This document shows positions 8,773 to 17,649 of a stretch of DNA of 64,000 nt, piece after piece. The stretch is taken from NCBI GenBank assembly GCA_002070475.1, contig MWDI01000030.1, forward strand, positions 27,302 through 91,301. The letters run 5' to 3'. Source of the DNA: Firmicutes bacterium ADurb.Bin146 (lineage in GTDB: Bacteria > Bacillota > Clostridia > DUPQ01). Made by a program: the position numbers and the translations under genes. The notes beneath the pieces are model-generated. The model was given only the letters and a program-made list of their open reading frames with translations. It searched no databases and had not been told where the DNA came from. Each line of letters starts with the position of its first letter. Position 1 is the stretch's first letter.

Positions 8773-9192
8773 TTATCTGTTTGCAAATTCATCAAGGATT
8801 GTTTTATACAGCTGGTCAGTAAGCTCTTCGGTTTTCTGGTTTATTACGACAAATCCGTTTTCATACTGTATAACTATATAGTCCTTGATATCCTTATATA
8901 TATACAGTTTATATCTTCCGTATTCATCATTCTTGAACGTTCCGCTATATATTTTTATCAGATCGGCACCCATTACCCTGCTTCCGACATTTATACTATC
9001 AGCCTTTTCGACACTCATCACATTATCATAATCTATAACAACCCTTTCAAGAGCAGACTTAATCGTAATCGTCTGCCCATCTGTTATTACGTTTACTTTA
9101 CTAAATATTAAAAGCGCGGCAATTGCCACCACAAGAACAATTGTAATAATTAGGCTTACTTTGTTTTTTTTAAATAATTCTTTCTTTTCCAT
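8773..9192 (-). CDS. Single-pass membrane protein with PH-like domain
   Basis: 139 residues: a lysine-rich cytoplasmic start, one membrane helix (about residues 14-31), then about 105 residues of alternating strands (VITDGQTITIKSA, VVIDYDNVMSVEKADS, YKLYIYK, YIVIQYENGFVVINQKT) with a final helix. This is the pattern of bacterial PH-like domains. It lies 28 bp downstream of dgt and may be co-transcribed. Function is unknown; a membrane stress or envelope role is only a guess. A ribosome site, AGGGGAG, precedes the ATG. Confidence 0.65.
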   Translation of the reverse strand: MEKKELFKKNKVSLIITIVLVVAIAALLIFSKVNVITDGQTITIKSALERVVIDYDNVMSVEKADSINVGSRVMGADLIKIYSGTFKNDEYGRYKLYIYKDIKDYIVIQYENGFVVINQKTEELTDQLYKTILDEFANR

Positions 9193-9220
9193 AAATCTCC
9201 CCTTTATAATAGTGTATCTG

Positions 9221-10432
9221 TTAAAAAGATGTTATTTCATCAAATAACTTTTTTGCATACATATCGGTCATAGATGATATATAATCGATAACTGCCAAAG
9301 TATAATCTTCTTTGTTTGAAAGGTCATAAAGCATTTCATTTTTTAGATTATCCGCTCTATTATCTATTTTAGAATATTTTCTTAGCCGGTCCGAAAACGA
9401 AGATGCAAGTTCAGGATAAATCGTAGAGAATTCAGATTTTATATATGGTAAGGTATCACCATTCCTATAAAAAGACATCAAAGTTTCAAACAGTGATTCG
9501 ATTATTAACTTAGCGTAATCTTCATATTTTTTAAGTCTTTTGTTTCTGTATATATGCTCATAATTAAATGCTTTAATTTCTTTAAGTATCATAAAACCTT
9601 CCTCAGAAAAACATATACCGTGTTCTTTCTTGCTGTTAAGACAAAGATCAGTTACAAGACTGTTTATTATTGTACTGTTGTTCATTGTCTCTTCTGCCTT
9701 TTTGTATTGTTTAAGTATCTCGTCAAGACTCTGTATATCCTGTTGATTTAGTATTCTCAGTCTTAAAGCATCTTCAATATCCCTACCAAGATATGCGATG
9801 ATATCCGAAGCTTTTACAACGCAACCTTCATATGTATAAGGAGAGGTCGTTGAAGCATTTTTAATGTATTCAAGATCATAATAATCCTCTCTGGGTATGA
9901 GCTGTTTTTTTTCTATTTCACCGCAGTGAGTTACAATACCATCTCTTACTGCATATGTCAGGTTAAGATTTTCTTCTTGCCCGGATGCATTCTGGATAGT
10001 CTCACAATAATCAATAAATCTTAAACTGTTTTTTTCATGCCAGAAATCTGTTTTAAGATAATCTTTTGATATCATGTTTATAATTCTTTCGCCGCTGTGT
10101 CCAAAAGGAGCATGTCCAAGATCATGACCTGCAGAAATAGCCATTACAAGCTCTTCATTTAATCCAAGATATCTGGCAATACCAAAGCTTATTGATGAAA
10201 CATTGTTTACATGTTCCATTCTCGTACAGACATGGTCATTCCTAGTAGCAAAAAAAACTTGGGTTTTCTGTTTGAGCCTTCTAAAAGCCCTGCTGTTTAT
10301 TATCCTGGTATAATCCCGATAAAATTCTGAGCGTATGTCATTTTCTCTTTTACTGATCTGTTTTTTTCTTGTGATCATGTTTTCCCATTTGGGATTTATA
10401 TCTATAGCAGATACGTTATATAGTTCTTTCAT
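9221..10432 (-). CDS. dgt: Deoxyguanosinetriphosphate triphosphohydrolase-like protein
   Basis: 403-residue HD-domain dNTPase. The metal ligands are visible as His74 (RMEHVNNV), His103-Asp104 (SAGHDLGHAPFGHSGE) and a later Asp in the VKASDIIAYLGRDIEDA segment. The signature FRRLKQKTQVF precedes the HD domain. The enzyme cleaves dNTPs to nucleoside and triphosphate and tunes dNTP pools. Length fits the longer Firmicutes dGTPase-like group. The ATG directly abuts the stop of the upstream mannosyltransferase gene (10433), so the two are probably translated from one mRNA. Confidence 0.92.
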   Translation of the reverse strand: MKELYNVSAIDINPKWENMITRKKQISKRENDIRSEFYRDYTRIINSRAFRRLKQKTQVFFATRNDHVCTRMEHVNNVSSISFGIARYLGLNEELVMAISAGHDLGHAPFGHSGERIINMISKDYLKTDFWHEKNSLRFIDYCETIQNASGQEENLNLTYAVRDGIVTHCGEIEKKQLIPREDYYDLEYIKNASTTSPYTYEGCVVKASDIIAYLGRDIEDALRLRILNQQDIQSLDEILKQYKKAEETMNNSTIINSLVTDLCLNSKKEHGICFSEEGFMILKEIKAFNYEHIYRNKRLKKYEDYAKLIIESLFETLMSFYRNGDTLPYIKSEFSTIYPELASSFSDRLRKYSKIDNRADNLKNEMLYDLSNKEDYTLAVIDYISSMTDMYAKKLFDEITSF

Positions 10433-12322
10433 TTAAAACCACCAGCTTGGAAGCCATCTTAAAAGCTCGATATAATCGACGCTGACCTTTATCCCTGTCA
10501 TTGCAGGATAGAATGCTGCAAATATAAGGATGCTCAATAGGACATATATATTTATATATTTCTTTATCTTTGGGTTATCTTCCATAAAATATGAGGCTAT
10601 GTATACGATTGAGAGAATCATGAAGGGTACGCATCCAAAATAATGGTATAGAAATGTTATGCTTCTAGGAGCTACTGCCCATGGAAGCAATATGGAAAGA
10701 TATCCTGCAAAAATAAATAACCCTCGCTTGTCACGTCTTTTTATAGATACTATTGCAGTTCCAATAAGCGCGGCAAGGCCAGTCCACCATATTAATGGGT
10801 TTCCAATGGCTACTATTGTGCCCCACTGCCCTTCTGCTTTGATAGGTGCAGAATAGTAATAGACAGGTCTGTACATGATAGGCCATGTGTACCATCTGGA
10901 TTTGAATGGATGATCCTGTGTAACCCCTTTATGGTATTCAAACATATGCTTCTGGCTTGCAACTATATTATCTGCCATTTCCATGACAGTAAATTTCTCG
11001 TTATCTATAGCAGCGGATTGTATTTGGAATATTGGCGTATATGAGGCAGCATATATCAAAGCTGGAATGGCTATGAAGAAAAACAAACATAAAAAACAAG
11101 TCAAGAGGGTATTCTTTGCTACAAGAGCTTTCCCTCCATGTATTATCCTGCCATATCCGAATGACTTCCACTGCATAAATATTTTTATGAAAAATAACAG
11201 TGCTATACCAGCACCTGCATAAAATCCAATCCATTTTACTGATATCGCACATCCAAAGAAAACACCGGAAAAGAATAGTGGTACAAGGGTTTTTATATAG
11301 CTTGTCTTGCGAAGATCCATATCCAGATAACTTGCCATGAAATAGAAAGTAAGCATTATAAACAAAACAAGATAACTGTCGACTGTACCCAGTCTTGTCT
11401 GCACAAAATGCATACACTCAAATGCTAATAGAGTTGCTCCTAACATAGCAAAGTAGTGGTTCTTAAACAGTATCTTTCCAATTGCGTACATTACAGGAAG
11501 CATCAAAGCTCCGGCTATCGCTCCCATAGCCCTATAACCAAAAGGATTAACTCCAAACAGCTTGTACGACCACATTATTATTATCTTACCAAGATGAGGA
11601 TGAGTGTTTTCATAAATAGTGTCATTCTTAATTAAAAATTCATATGCTGTTCTTGGAAAATATATCTCATCGAAATAAGTGCTATTCATATAAGATGGTT
11701 CATAAACATATAAATCCTGCTCATCAAAAAGATTCACGGATTTTTCATCTTTATATGGATCTGACAAAGTTACTTCAATAATCGGTATTGGAGTATCCTT
11801 GCCTGAAGCAAAGAAACATACTTCCATGATCTCCCCTCTTGTACCCCGTATGAAATTCTCTTCCTTGTCCTGATAAATTCCTGATACTACTTTTATTGAA
11901 TCAGTTATGACTGGTTGTTCCAACTCTAAATAAAGCCACTTAAGAAATTTACTCGGACCTCTTTCCAGTGTTGCAAAATATATGTATCTCCCCGAAAAAT
12001 CCTTGTAGTATAAATCAAGCGCAGTTACGTTATACCAGGTATCTCCTAAACCGCAAAGATATGTAATCCTCTCAATAGATTCCTGTTCTTCGAAATCTAC
12101 ATAAACGACAGAGCCAGCTCTTTGAGGAGTCCATCCGTTTACAGGTCCTTTTGCGTCTCCAAGATTAGCTAAAGCTAATACAAGGTAAAAAATGGTTAGT
12201 AATATAATAGCCAGCTTTTCCTTAAGAGATTTTCTTCTCTGCTTTTTTAATTTCTTTTTCATAAGTGTCTTATCCGGAATATTTTCAGGTCCGAAGTATT
12301 TATCTTTCATTTTACCCGCCAA
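10433..12322 (-). CDS. PMT-type phospholipid carrier-dependent mannosyltransferase, membrane
   Basis: 629 residues of the GT39/PMT class. A basic cytoplasmic start is followed by a first membrane helix (about 37-53). An unusually long, soluble insertion of about 150 residues follows before the catalytic YFDEIYFPRTAYEF motif (about residue 216). Next come THPHLGK and many helices, ending in the PMT C-terminal four-helix region (PRSITFLYHYFGCVPF). Such enzymes transfer a sugar from a polyprenyl-phosphate carrier to protein or glycan outside the cell. The insertion has a beta-rich look (GSVVYVDFEEQESI, RYIYFATLERG) and might bind carbohydrate. The TTG start has GAGG four bases upstream; an ATG four codons later is an alternative. 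Confidence 0.85.
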   Translation of the reverse strand: MAGKMKDKYFGPENIPDKTLMKKKLKKQRRKSLKEKLAIILLTIFYLVLALANLGDAKGPVNGWTPQRAGSVVYVDFEEQESIERITYLCGLGDTWYNVTALDLYYKDFSGRYIYFATLERGPSKFLKWLYLELEQPVITDSIKVVSGIYQDKEENFIRGTRGEIMEVCFFASGKDTPIPIIEVTLSDPYKDEKSVNLFDEQDLYVYEPSYMNSTYFDEIYFPRTAYEFLIKNDTIYENTHPHLGKIIIMWSYKLFGVNPFGYRAMGAIAGALMLPVMYAIGKILFKNHYFAMLGATLLAFECMHFVQTRLGTVDSYLVLFIMLTFYFMASYLDMDLRKTSYIKTLVPLFFSGVFFGCAISVKWIGFYAGAGIALLFFIKIFMQWKSFGYGRIIHGGKALVAKNTLLTCFLCLFFFIAIPALIYAASYTPIFQIQSAAIDNEKFTVMEMADNIVASQKHMFEYHKGVTQDHPFKSRWYTWPIMYRPVYYYSAPIKAEGQWGTIVAIGNPLIWWTGLAALIGTAIVSIKRRDKRGLFIFAGYLSILLPWAVAPRSITFLYHYFGCVPFMILSIVYIASYFMEDNPKIKKYINIYVLLSILIFAAFYPAMTGIKVSVDYIELLRWLPSWWF

Positions 12323-12391
12323 ATAACCTCATCTGCTATACTTGTGTAATATGCATATAGATTATATCCTTACAGGACAGCAAATAAAAGG

Positions 12392-13030
12392 CTAAAAACT
12401 GTTTTTTTGAATTTTCATTATTGTTATAAGAGTTTTTGGATTGGCCTGCTGTTTAACTTCTAAGGCTTCTTTCTCAGATCCTCCTATGACTCCGTAATGC
12501 ATTGGCACTATGACTCTTGCGTTTAAATAGAAAGTAGCTTGTGCTGCCTCTTCAGGATTCATGACATATTTATTATCAGGATATACAGGTATAAGCGCAA
12601 CATCCGCTGTAATATGCTTCATTTCTTCAATAAGATCGGTATCACCAGCATGGTATATGGAGACATTATCCATTTTAATAAGAAAACCTAGCCATCCATT
12701 TTCCTTCGGGTGATTGGGTTTTGTAAGGTTATATGCAGGTAGGGCTTCTATCTCAATACCATTAATTGCAAATTTATCATATGGTTTCACGATAATCATA
12801 TTATCTAGACCAAGTATTTTAGCGCTGTCCGATTCTGTCACTATCTTTGTATCAGGTTTCAGTATCTTTAGGATATCTTCTTTTGAACAGTGATCATAAT
12901 GCTTATGTGAAACGAATATTATATCTGCTTTCCTTCCCGCATCTATCCTGAACGGATCAAAATATATAGTTTTGCTACCGTCCACTCTGAAGGCGGCATG
13001 ACCAAGCCACTTTATTTTATCAGTCAACAT
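12392..13030 (-). CDS. UlaG-like MBL-fold metal-dependent hydrolase
   Basis: 212-residue metallo-beta-lactamase fold. WLGHAAFRV opens the domain, followed by the metal motif VSHKHYDHCS (HxHxDH type, with Lys between the first two His), HAGDTD and the final VPMHYGV. This matches the L-ascorbate-6-phosphate-lactonase-like group. The substrate is unknown. It overlaps the upstream CorC-family gene by 11 bp, so the three genes 12392-15559 form a tight unit, and translational coupling is likely. Confidence 0.85.
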   Translation of the reverse strand: MLTDKIKWLGHAAFRVDGSKTIYFDPFRIDAGRKADIIFVSHKHYDHCSKEDILKILKPDTKIVTESDSAKILGLDNMIIVKPYDKFAINGIEIEALPAYNLTKPNHPKENGWLGFLIKMDNVSIYHAGDTDLIEEMKHITADVALIPVYPDNKYVMNPEEAAQATFYLNARVIVPMHYGVIGGSEKEALEVKQQANPKTLITIMKIQKNSF

Positions 13031-14288
13031 CTTTTTTTACCTCTACTCTGACCTTCTCAACTCTCATGTTGCTTACTTCAATCACTGTTATTAAATAACC
13101 GCCAAACTCAAAGTTGTCATTAATATTTGGAATATGCCCCAGCATTTCCGTAACAAACCCACCTACAGTAGTATATTCTGATTCATATTCATCTTCTTCA
13201 TATTCTATTATATCAAAAAAGTCATCTAAAAACATGTCTCCGACGACTTCATAGATTCCAGTTGATGTTTCTATAGTGCCTTCATCAAGATCGTCTGTTT
13301 CGTCCCATATATCCCCAACAAGCTGTTCCAGTACATCCTCAAGAGTGATAATACCCATCGTGCCTCCAAATTCATCCAGCACTATTGCCATATGAGCTCT
13401 TTTTGATTTAAACTCTTCCATAACTGCAGATATGCTCATAGCCTTATAAATATACAGAGGCTCACGCATCATAGTACGTATATCTATCTGCGCTCCTTTC
13501 TTGACTGCTGCTTTTAGTAGCTTCTTGGTGCTTAATATGCCAACTATATTGTCTATCGTCCCTTTATATACCGGAACTCTAGAATACTCTTCTTCCAGAA
13601 CTGATTGAATTATGTCTTTCGGGTCATCATCAATGTTTATTGCAAAAACATCCACTCTTGGGGTAAGTATTTCAAATGCAAGATCATCAGAAAATTCTAT
13701 CGCTGATTTAATAAGGTCACTTTCCTTTTCAGTAAATCCGCCTTCTTCCTCAATAGTCTCAATAATACTTAAAAGTTCTTCTTCAGTAACAGAAGGTTCC
13801 TCTTTTTTAGGCTTCCATATTCTGGATAGTTTTTCCGTCATCTTGGTAACAATAAAAACAATCGGTTTAAAGATAAATATAAATACTTTTACGAGCCATG
13901 TCACACTGACAGCAAACTTGTTAGGATTGTCATTAGCGACCAGCTTTGGTGTTATTTCTCCAAATACAAGTATTATCACAGTGGTAATAGCAACTGTAAT
14001 TGCATGTATTGGTATGTTTGAACTAGTTTTTTCAATTATTCTCATTGCTATTAGAGTCGTTAAAGAGGAAAAAGCTATATTTACCAGATTATTGCCAATA
14101 AGCACTGTATAAAGGACTGAAGAGAAATTTTTAGCAAGATCATATGTTTTTTTCTTTTTCACATCCCCAGATTCCGCTTCTAGCCGGATTCTGCCAATAT
14201 TAAGCGAAGTAAAAGCGATTTCAGTACCTGAAAAGAAGAAAGAGAGAATTATCAAAATTATAATGCCAAGATAGATAAGCCAGTCCAT
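13020..14288 (-). CDS. CNNM/CBS/CorC-domain membrane protein (copy A)
   Basis: 422 residues. A DUF21/CNNM membrane domain occupies about residues 1-190 (FFFSGTEIAFTSLN, GEITPKLVA). A linker containing EEELLSIIETIEEEGGFTEKE leads to a CBS pair (about 200-325: ILTPRVDVFAI, VLDEFGGTMGIITLEDVLEQLVGDI). A CorC_HlyC domain ends the protein (about 340-420). Proteins of this architecture are linked to magnesium and cobalt efflux or resistance and are often mis-named hemolysins. It follows the paralogous copy B with a 1-bp stop/start overlap. Confidence 0.9.
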   Translation of the reverse strand: MDWLIYLGIIILIILSFFFSGTEIAFTSLNIGRIRLEAESGDVKKKKTYDLAKNFSSVLYTVLIGNNLVNIAFSSLTTLIAMRIIEKTSSNIPIHAITVAITTVIILVFGEITPKLVANDNPNKFAVSVTWLVKVFIFIFKPIVFIVTKMTEKLSRIWKPKKEEPSVTEEELLSIIETIEEEGGFTEKESDLIKSAIEFSDDLAFEILTPRVDVFAINIDDDPKDIIQSVLEEEYSRVPVYKGTIDNIVGILSTKKLLKAAVKKGAQIDIRTMMREPLYIYKAMSISAVMEEFKSKRAHMAIVLDEFGGTMGIITLEDVLEQLVGDIWDETDDLDEGTIETSTGIYEVVGDMFLDDFFDIIEYEEDEYESEYTTVGGFVTEMLGHIPNINDNFEFGGYLITVIEVSNMRVEKVRVEVKKDVD

Positions 14289-15559
14289 TATTCAGCTACC
14301 TCATCTTCTGCTTTAATAGCTTTGACAGCAAGCTTTTCAATTCTCATTCCGTCTAGTTGCTTTATAGAAACTGAAAGACCGAAATCCTCAAAACTATCCC
14401 CTACAGCTGGTATGTTTTGAAGATGTTCCATTGTCCAAGCTGAAACAGTTTTATGCTCTATAATATCATCATTGTATGGAATATTTAGTATATCCAGAAG
14501 CTCATCCATCCGCATTTCGCCAGCAATCTCCAATACGCCATCTTCAAGATAAACATAATCCTCTTCAACTATATCATCTTCATCATATATATCGCCTACC
14601 AGCTCTTCCATAATATCTTCCATTGTTATAAGGCCAGCTGTCCCGCCATAATCGTCGGTAACTATTACCATATGCACTCTTCTTGCGCTCATCATTTCGA
14701 AAAGCGTATTCACAAGCATACTCTGGTGGACGAAAATCGGCTTATCCATTATAGCTCTGATATCTAAAGCAGAGTTATTAAGCATTCCCTTCAAATACTG
14801 TCTTGACTGCAATACTCCAATAATTTTATCTATTGTGTTTTCATAAACTGGCAGTCTTGAGTATTTTTCTTTTATTACTGTGCTGTCAATTTTTTCTTTA
14901 CGCCAATCTATATCAACTGCAACTATATCCACCCTCGGTGTAAGTATATCTGCAGCAGTTGTGTCTAAAAAATCTATAGCAGACTGTATCAGCTCGCTTT
15001 GATCTGATTCCAGGACTCCTTCTTCTTCAATGGTCTCAATCATGCTCTGAAGCTCATCTTCTGTCATTGTGGGTTCTTTTGTTTTTGTCCCAAATATCTT
15101 CCTTAATAGTCTTCCAGTAGCAGAAAGGACATAGGATAAAGGTGTAAAGATTATAACAAGAAACCTTAGTACACGAGCTGTAGCTATGGCATATGAGTCT
15201 GCGTTATCTTTTGCAATGCTTTTTGGCAAGACTTCGCTAAAAGTAAATATAATTAGCGTAAGCGCTATAGTGGATACTAAAGAACCTATCTCGCCAAGTA
15301 TATTCACAGCAAGAACTGTTGCAATAGAAGCTGCTAAAATATGAACAATATTTAGCAATATAAGAATAGTCGTGATTGATTTATCAGATTGTTCTATTAT
15401 CTTGAGGACTCGTTCGGATTTGATATCGCCGTTTTCTGCATTATATTTAAGTCGTATCTTATTACAAGATGAATATGCCGTTTCCATACCCGCTAATAGA
15501 CCGCCCACGACGACAAGGACGATCAGGGTGATACTTCGGTATATACTGTCACTATCCAT
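14288..15559 (-). CDS. CNNM/CBS/CorC-domain membrane protein (copy B)
   Basis: 423 residues, same order as copy A: DUF21/CNNM domain (GMETAYSSCNKIRLKYNA, FSEVLPKSIA), TEDELQSMIETIEEEGVLE linker, CBS pair (ILTPRVDIVAVD, VTDDYGGTAGLITMEDIMEE) and a CorC_HlyC domain. The two copies clearly arose by tandem duplication but have diverged over most of their length. Such pairs may form hetero-oligomers or handle different ions. It heads the three-gene unit that ends in the MBL hydrolase. Confidence 0.9.
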   Translation of the reverse strand: MDSDSIYRSITLIVLVVVGGLLAGMETAYSSCNKIRLKYNAENGDIKSERVLKIIEQSDKSITTILILLNIVHILAASIATVLAVNILGEIGSLVSTIALTLIIFTFSEVLPKSIAKDNADSYAIATARVLRFLVIIFTPLSYVLSATGRLLRKIFGTKTKEPTMTEDELQSMIETIEEEGVLESDQSELIQSAIDFLDTTAADILTPRVDIVAVDIDWRKEKIDSTVIKEKYSRLPVYENTIDKIIGVLQSRQYLKGMLNNSALDIRAIMDKPIFVHQSMLVNTLFEMMSARRVHMVIVTDDYGGTAGLITMEDIMEELVGDIYDEDDIVEEDYVYLEDGVLEIAGEMRMDELLDILNIPYNDDIIEHKTVSAWTMEHLQNIPAVGDSFEDFGLSVSIKQLDGMRIEKLAVKAIKAEDEVAE

Positions 15560-15742
15560 TAAGGATTTTCACGCTCCATTAATCAAAATATATCGATAGT
15601 TTAATGCATAATATATTTATTGTCAAGGGAGCCTTTTGTATAAATATTCTTCTTATCTTTAATGATGTAATAACATCAAGGTAACATATGGCAATAATGA
15701 CTAGCATTTTATGATTGATTAAAGTAAAGTACAAAGATTAAT

Positions 15743-16573
15743 TTACGGGTATACTTCACCGTTTATCATAACATTTTTAACTGTGACATCGATTTTCAGC
15801 ATATTAAGAGCGGTCGTAAAATCCAACACATCATATATCTTCTGTTGAACCTGTCTTAAAGTTTCAAGTATGTCATATTCGATGTTAACAGTTATATTCA
15901 CTTCCAAAGCTATACCTTCCGGTTTGTTGATAACTCTAAAGCGGGTCATCCCTTCGAAACCATTTATAGCCGTACATCCGTAATTTGCAATCTGGAAAAG
16001 TGTATTATTAGAAATGGTATATCCTCCAAGGTAGGAAAATGTAGGGCGTACAATTGTCTTTGTACCATCTGGCTCATACTTTGCTTTGTCTCTTCTTCTG
16101 AAAATATAAAGCGGATCAAGAAGATAACCTGCAAAATCTTTTTTAATTTCAAATGTCGGTACAGGTATTACATGCTTACCTTTTTCCTGCCTGCTTTTTG
16201 TCGCAATGGCTATTTCTTCTTCATCTGATATATCAGTTATTCTTACAATTTTCTGGACAGGAGGTATTTCAAGTTTTTGCGCTATATCATTCACCATCTT
16301 GTCTGAAGTGCCAAGTATAAGGATGGATTCAACCTTGCTGGCTTTTATGGCTCTAGCTACTTCCTTGCGATGGTCATTGTCATCAAAGATAGCACGCTTT
16401 ATTGAAGCTATTTTTGTAGCTTCTTTCTTTGCGCTTTTTCCTGCTATGACCCTGTTCTCACTTATTAGCAAACCATCATCAATTATATGGGTAATTCCCA
16501 TATCCGAAGCTAAAAGTGTGGATTTATGACTTTTGCCAGTCCCGCTCGGACCGACTAGTGCATATACTTTAAT
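15743..16573 (-). CDS. P-loop ATP-binding protein, apparent AUU start
   Basis: The frame opens with IKVYALVGPSGTGKSHKS, a Walker A motif (GPSGTGKS), and continues to a DDG motif, KSAKKEATKIASIKRAIF and a C-terminal Asp23/alkaline-shock-like part (about residues 190-276: LEVNITVNIEYDILETLRQV). No ATG, GTG or TTG exists upstream of the P-loop in this frame. An ATT codon at 16573 lies five bases after a perfect GGAGGT, exactly where a start is expected, and it would put the first residue where an MK(I/V)YALVGPSGTGKS start would be. The first standard start, ATG at 16501, would delete the whole P-loop. A nucleotide-dependent role is likely; the pathway is unknown. Confidence 0.75.
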   Translation of the reverse strand: MKVYALVGPSGTGKSHKSTLLASDMGITHIIDDGLLISENRVIAGKSAKKEATKIASIKRAIFDDNDHRKEVARAIKASKVESILILGTSDKMVNDIAQKLEIPPVQKIVRITDISDEEEIAIATKSRQEKGKHVIPVPTFEIKKDFAGYLLDPLYIFRRRDKAKYEPDGTKTIVRPTFSYLGGYTISNNTLFQIANYGCTAINGFEGMTRFRVINKPEGIALEVNITVNIEYDILETLRQVQQKIYDVLDFTTALNMLKIDVTVKNVMINGEVYP

Positions 16574-16643
16574 GTGAAACCTCCATGTTTAATATATTAT
16601 GATTATAACATACCAATAAGACTTGTAATATGTAACAGATACT

Positions 16644-17273
16644 CTATTTAATGCATTTTAAGATATGATATCCCGAGCTTCTGTTAATTGTATCCACATT
16701 TGGAAAAAGCTCAGAAAGCTTTTTTTTCGTGCTGTCCAAACCTTGCTTCTTTTGTATGACACAGTAAAAAACACCACCATCATTCAGCATCTCATAAGCT
16801 TTTTCATAAAAAGCAAATACTACAGCCTTACCAGCCCTTATTGGAGGATTTGTCACACAAATATCAACTTTTTCCAGTATGCTATCTTTAGTAATATCCA
16901 GTTTTTTAACATATGTCCTTTTAGACATATTCCTGTCAATATTAATTTTAGCAAGAGCCACTGCTCTTTCATTTATGTCATAAAGATATGAATTATTTAT
17001 CTTTAAAAGCCTGTTAAGTATTATACCTATTACCCCAACCCCGCAACCAAGATCAGATAAAGAAGGCTTTAGTTCACTGGGCAAACCGTTTTCCAGTTTA
17101 TCCGCATCTAAAAGAATTGAGTCTATAAGCAACCTAGAACCATAATCAATACCCTGTTTGGAAAAAACTCCGGAATCAGAGTAAAATCTGAAATCAACTT
17201 CATTTATTTTAACTTTGTATTCGAATATATCCTCTTTTGATTGTGGCTTATCTGCAAAATAATGATCTGTCAT
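16644..17273 (-). CDS. Class I SAM-dependent methyltransferase (RsmC-like)
   Basis: 209 residues. The SAM-binding motif I is LSDLGCGVGVIGI (about residue 70), an acidic motif YDINERAV follows, and the amino-acceptor motif is NPPIRAG, which is typical of N-methyltransferases acting on RNA guanine in the RsmC/RlmG group. Single-domain proteins like this are common in Firmicutes (YbxB-like). It stands alone between the P-loop gene and the ferredoxin. A good ribosome site, AGGAAGG, precedes the ATG. Confidence 0.85.
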   Translation of the reverse strand: MTDHYFADKPQSKEDIFEYKVKINEVDFRFYSDSGVFSKQGIDYGSRLLIDSILLDADKLENGLPSELKPSLSDLGCGVGVIGIILNRLLKINNSYLYDINERAVALAKINIDRNMSKRTYVKKLDITKDSILEKVDICVTNPPIRAGKAVVFAFYEKAYEMLNDGGVFYCVIQKKQGLDSTKKKLSELFPNVDTINRSSGYHILKCIK

Positions 17274-17298
17274 AATAATCCTTCCTGCCTTTTAAATG

Positions 17299-17319
17299 AA
17301 AAAGGGCGGTCTAGCCGCC
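17299..17319 (-). terminator. Rho-independent terminator after the ferredoxin gene
   Basis: On the minus strand a GGCGG/CCGCC stem with a 5-base loop is followed by a run of five T. It lies 24 bases past the ferredoxin stop codon. Confidence 0.8.
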
Positions 17320-17342
17320 GGTTCTCAGTAATTGAATTCCTG

Positions 17343-17571
<229 letters not shown>

Positions 17572-17649
17572 GGTCACAATGGCAATTAGGATATATGCAT
17601 TTAGAATATGCCTATATCAATTCACTTATGGCTGAAAATATGATTTGCA

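Noticed and set aside
11001..11417. 138-codon minus-strand frame inside the mannosyltransferase gene
   Set aside because: Same strand but shifted frame within a strongly supported PMT protein; high Cys/Trp content and no start site point to chance.
13612..14112. 166-codon plus-strand open frame
   Set aside because: It lies wholly inside the CNNM/CBS/CorC gene on the other strand, has no ribosome site and its residues mirror the antisense of a well-supported domain protein.
13020..15559. Hemolysin activity for the two paired proteins
   Set aside because: The CNNM/CBS/CorC architecture is linked to divalent cation handling; the hemolysin name is historical and nothing in the sequence supports toxicity.
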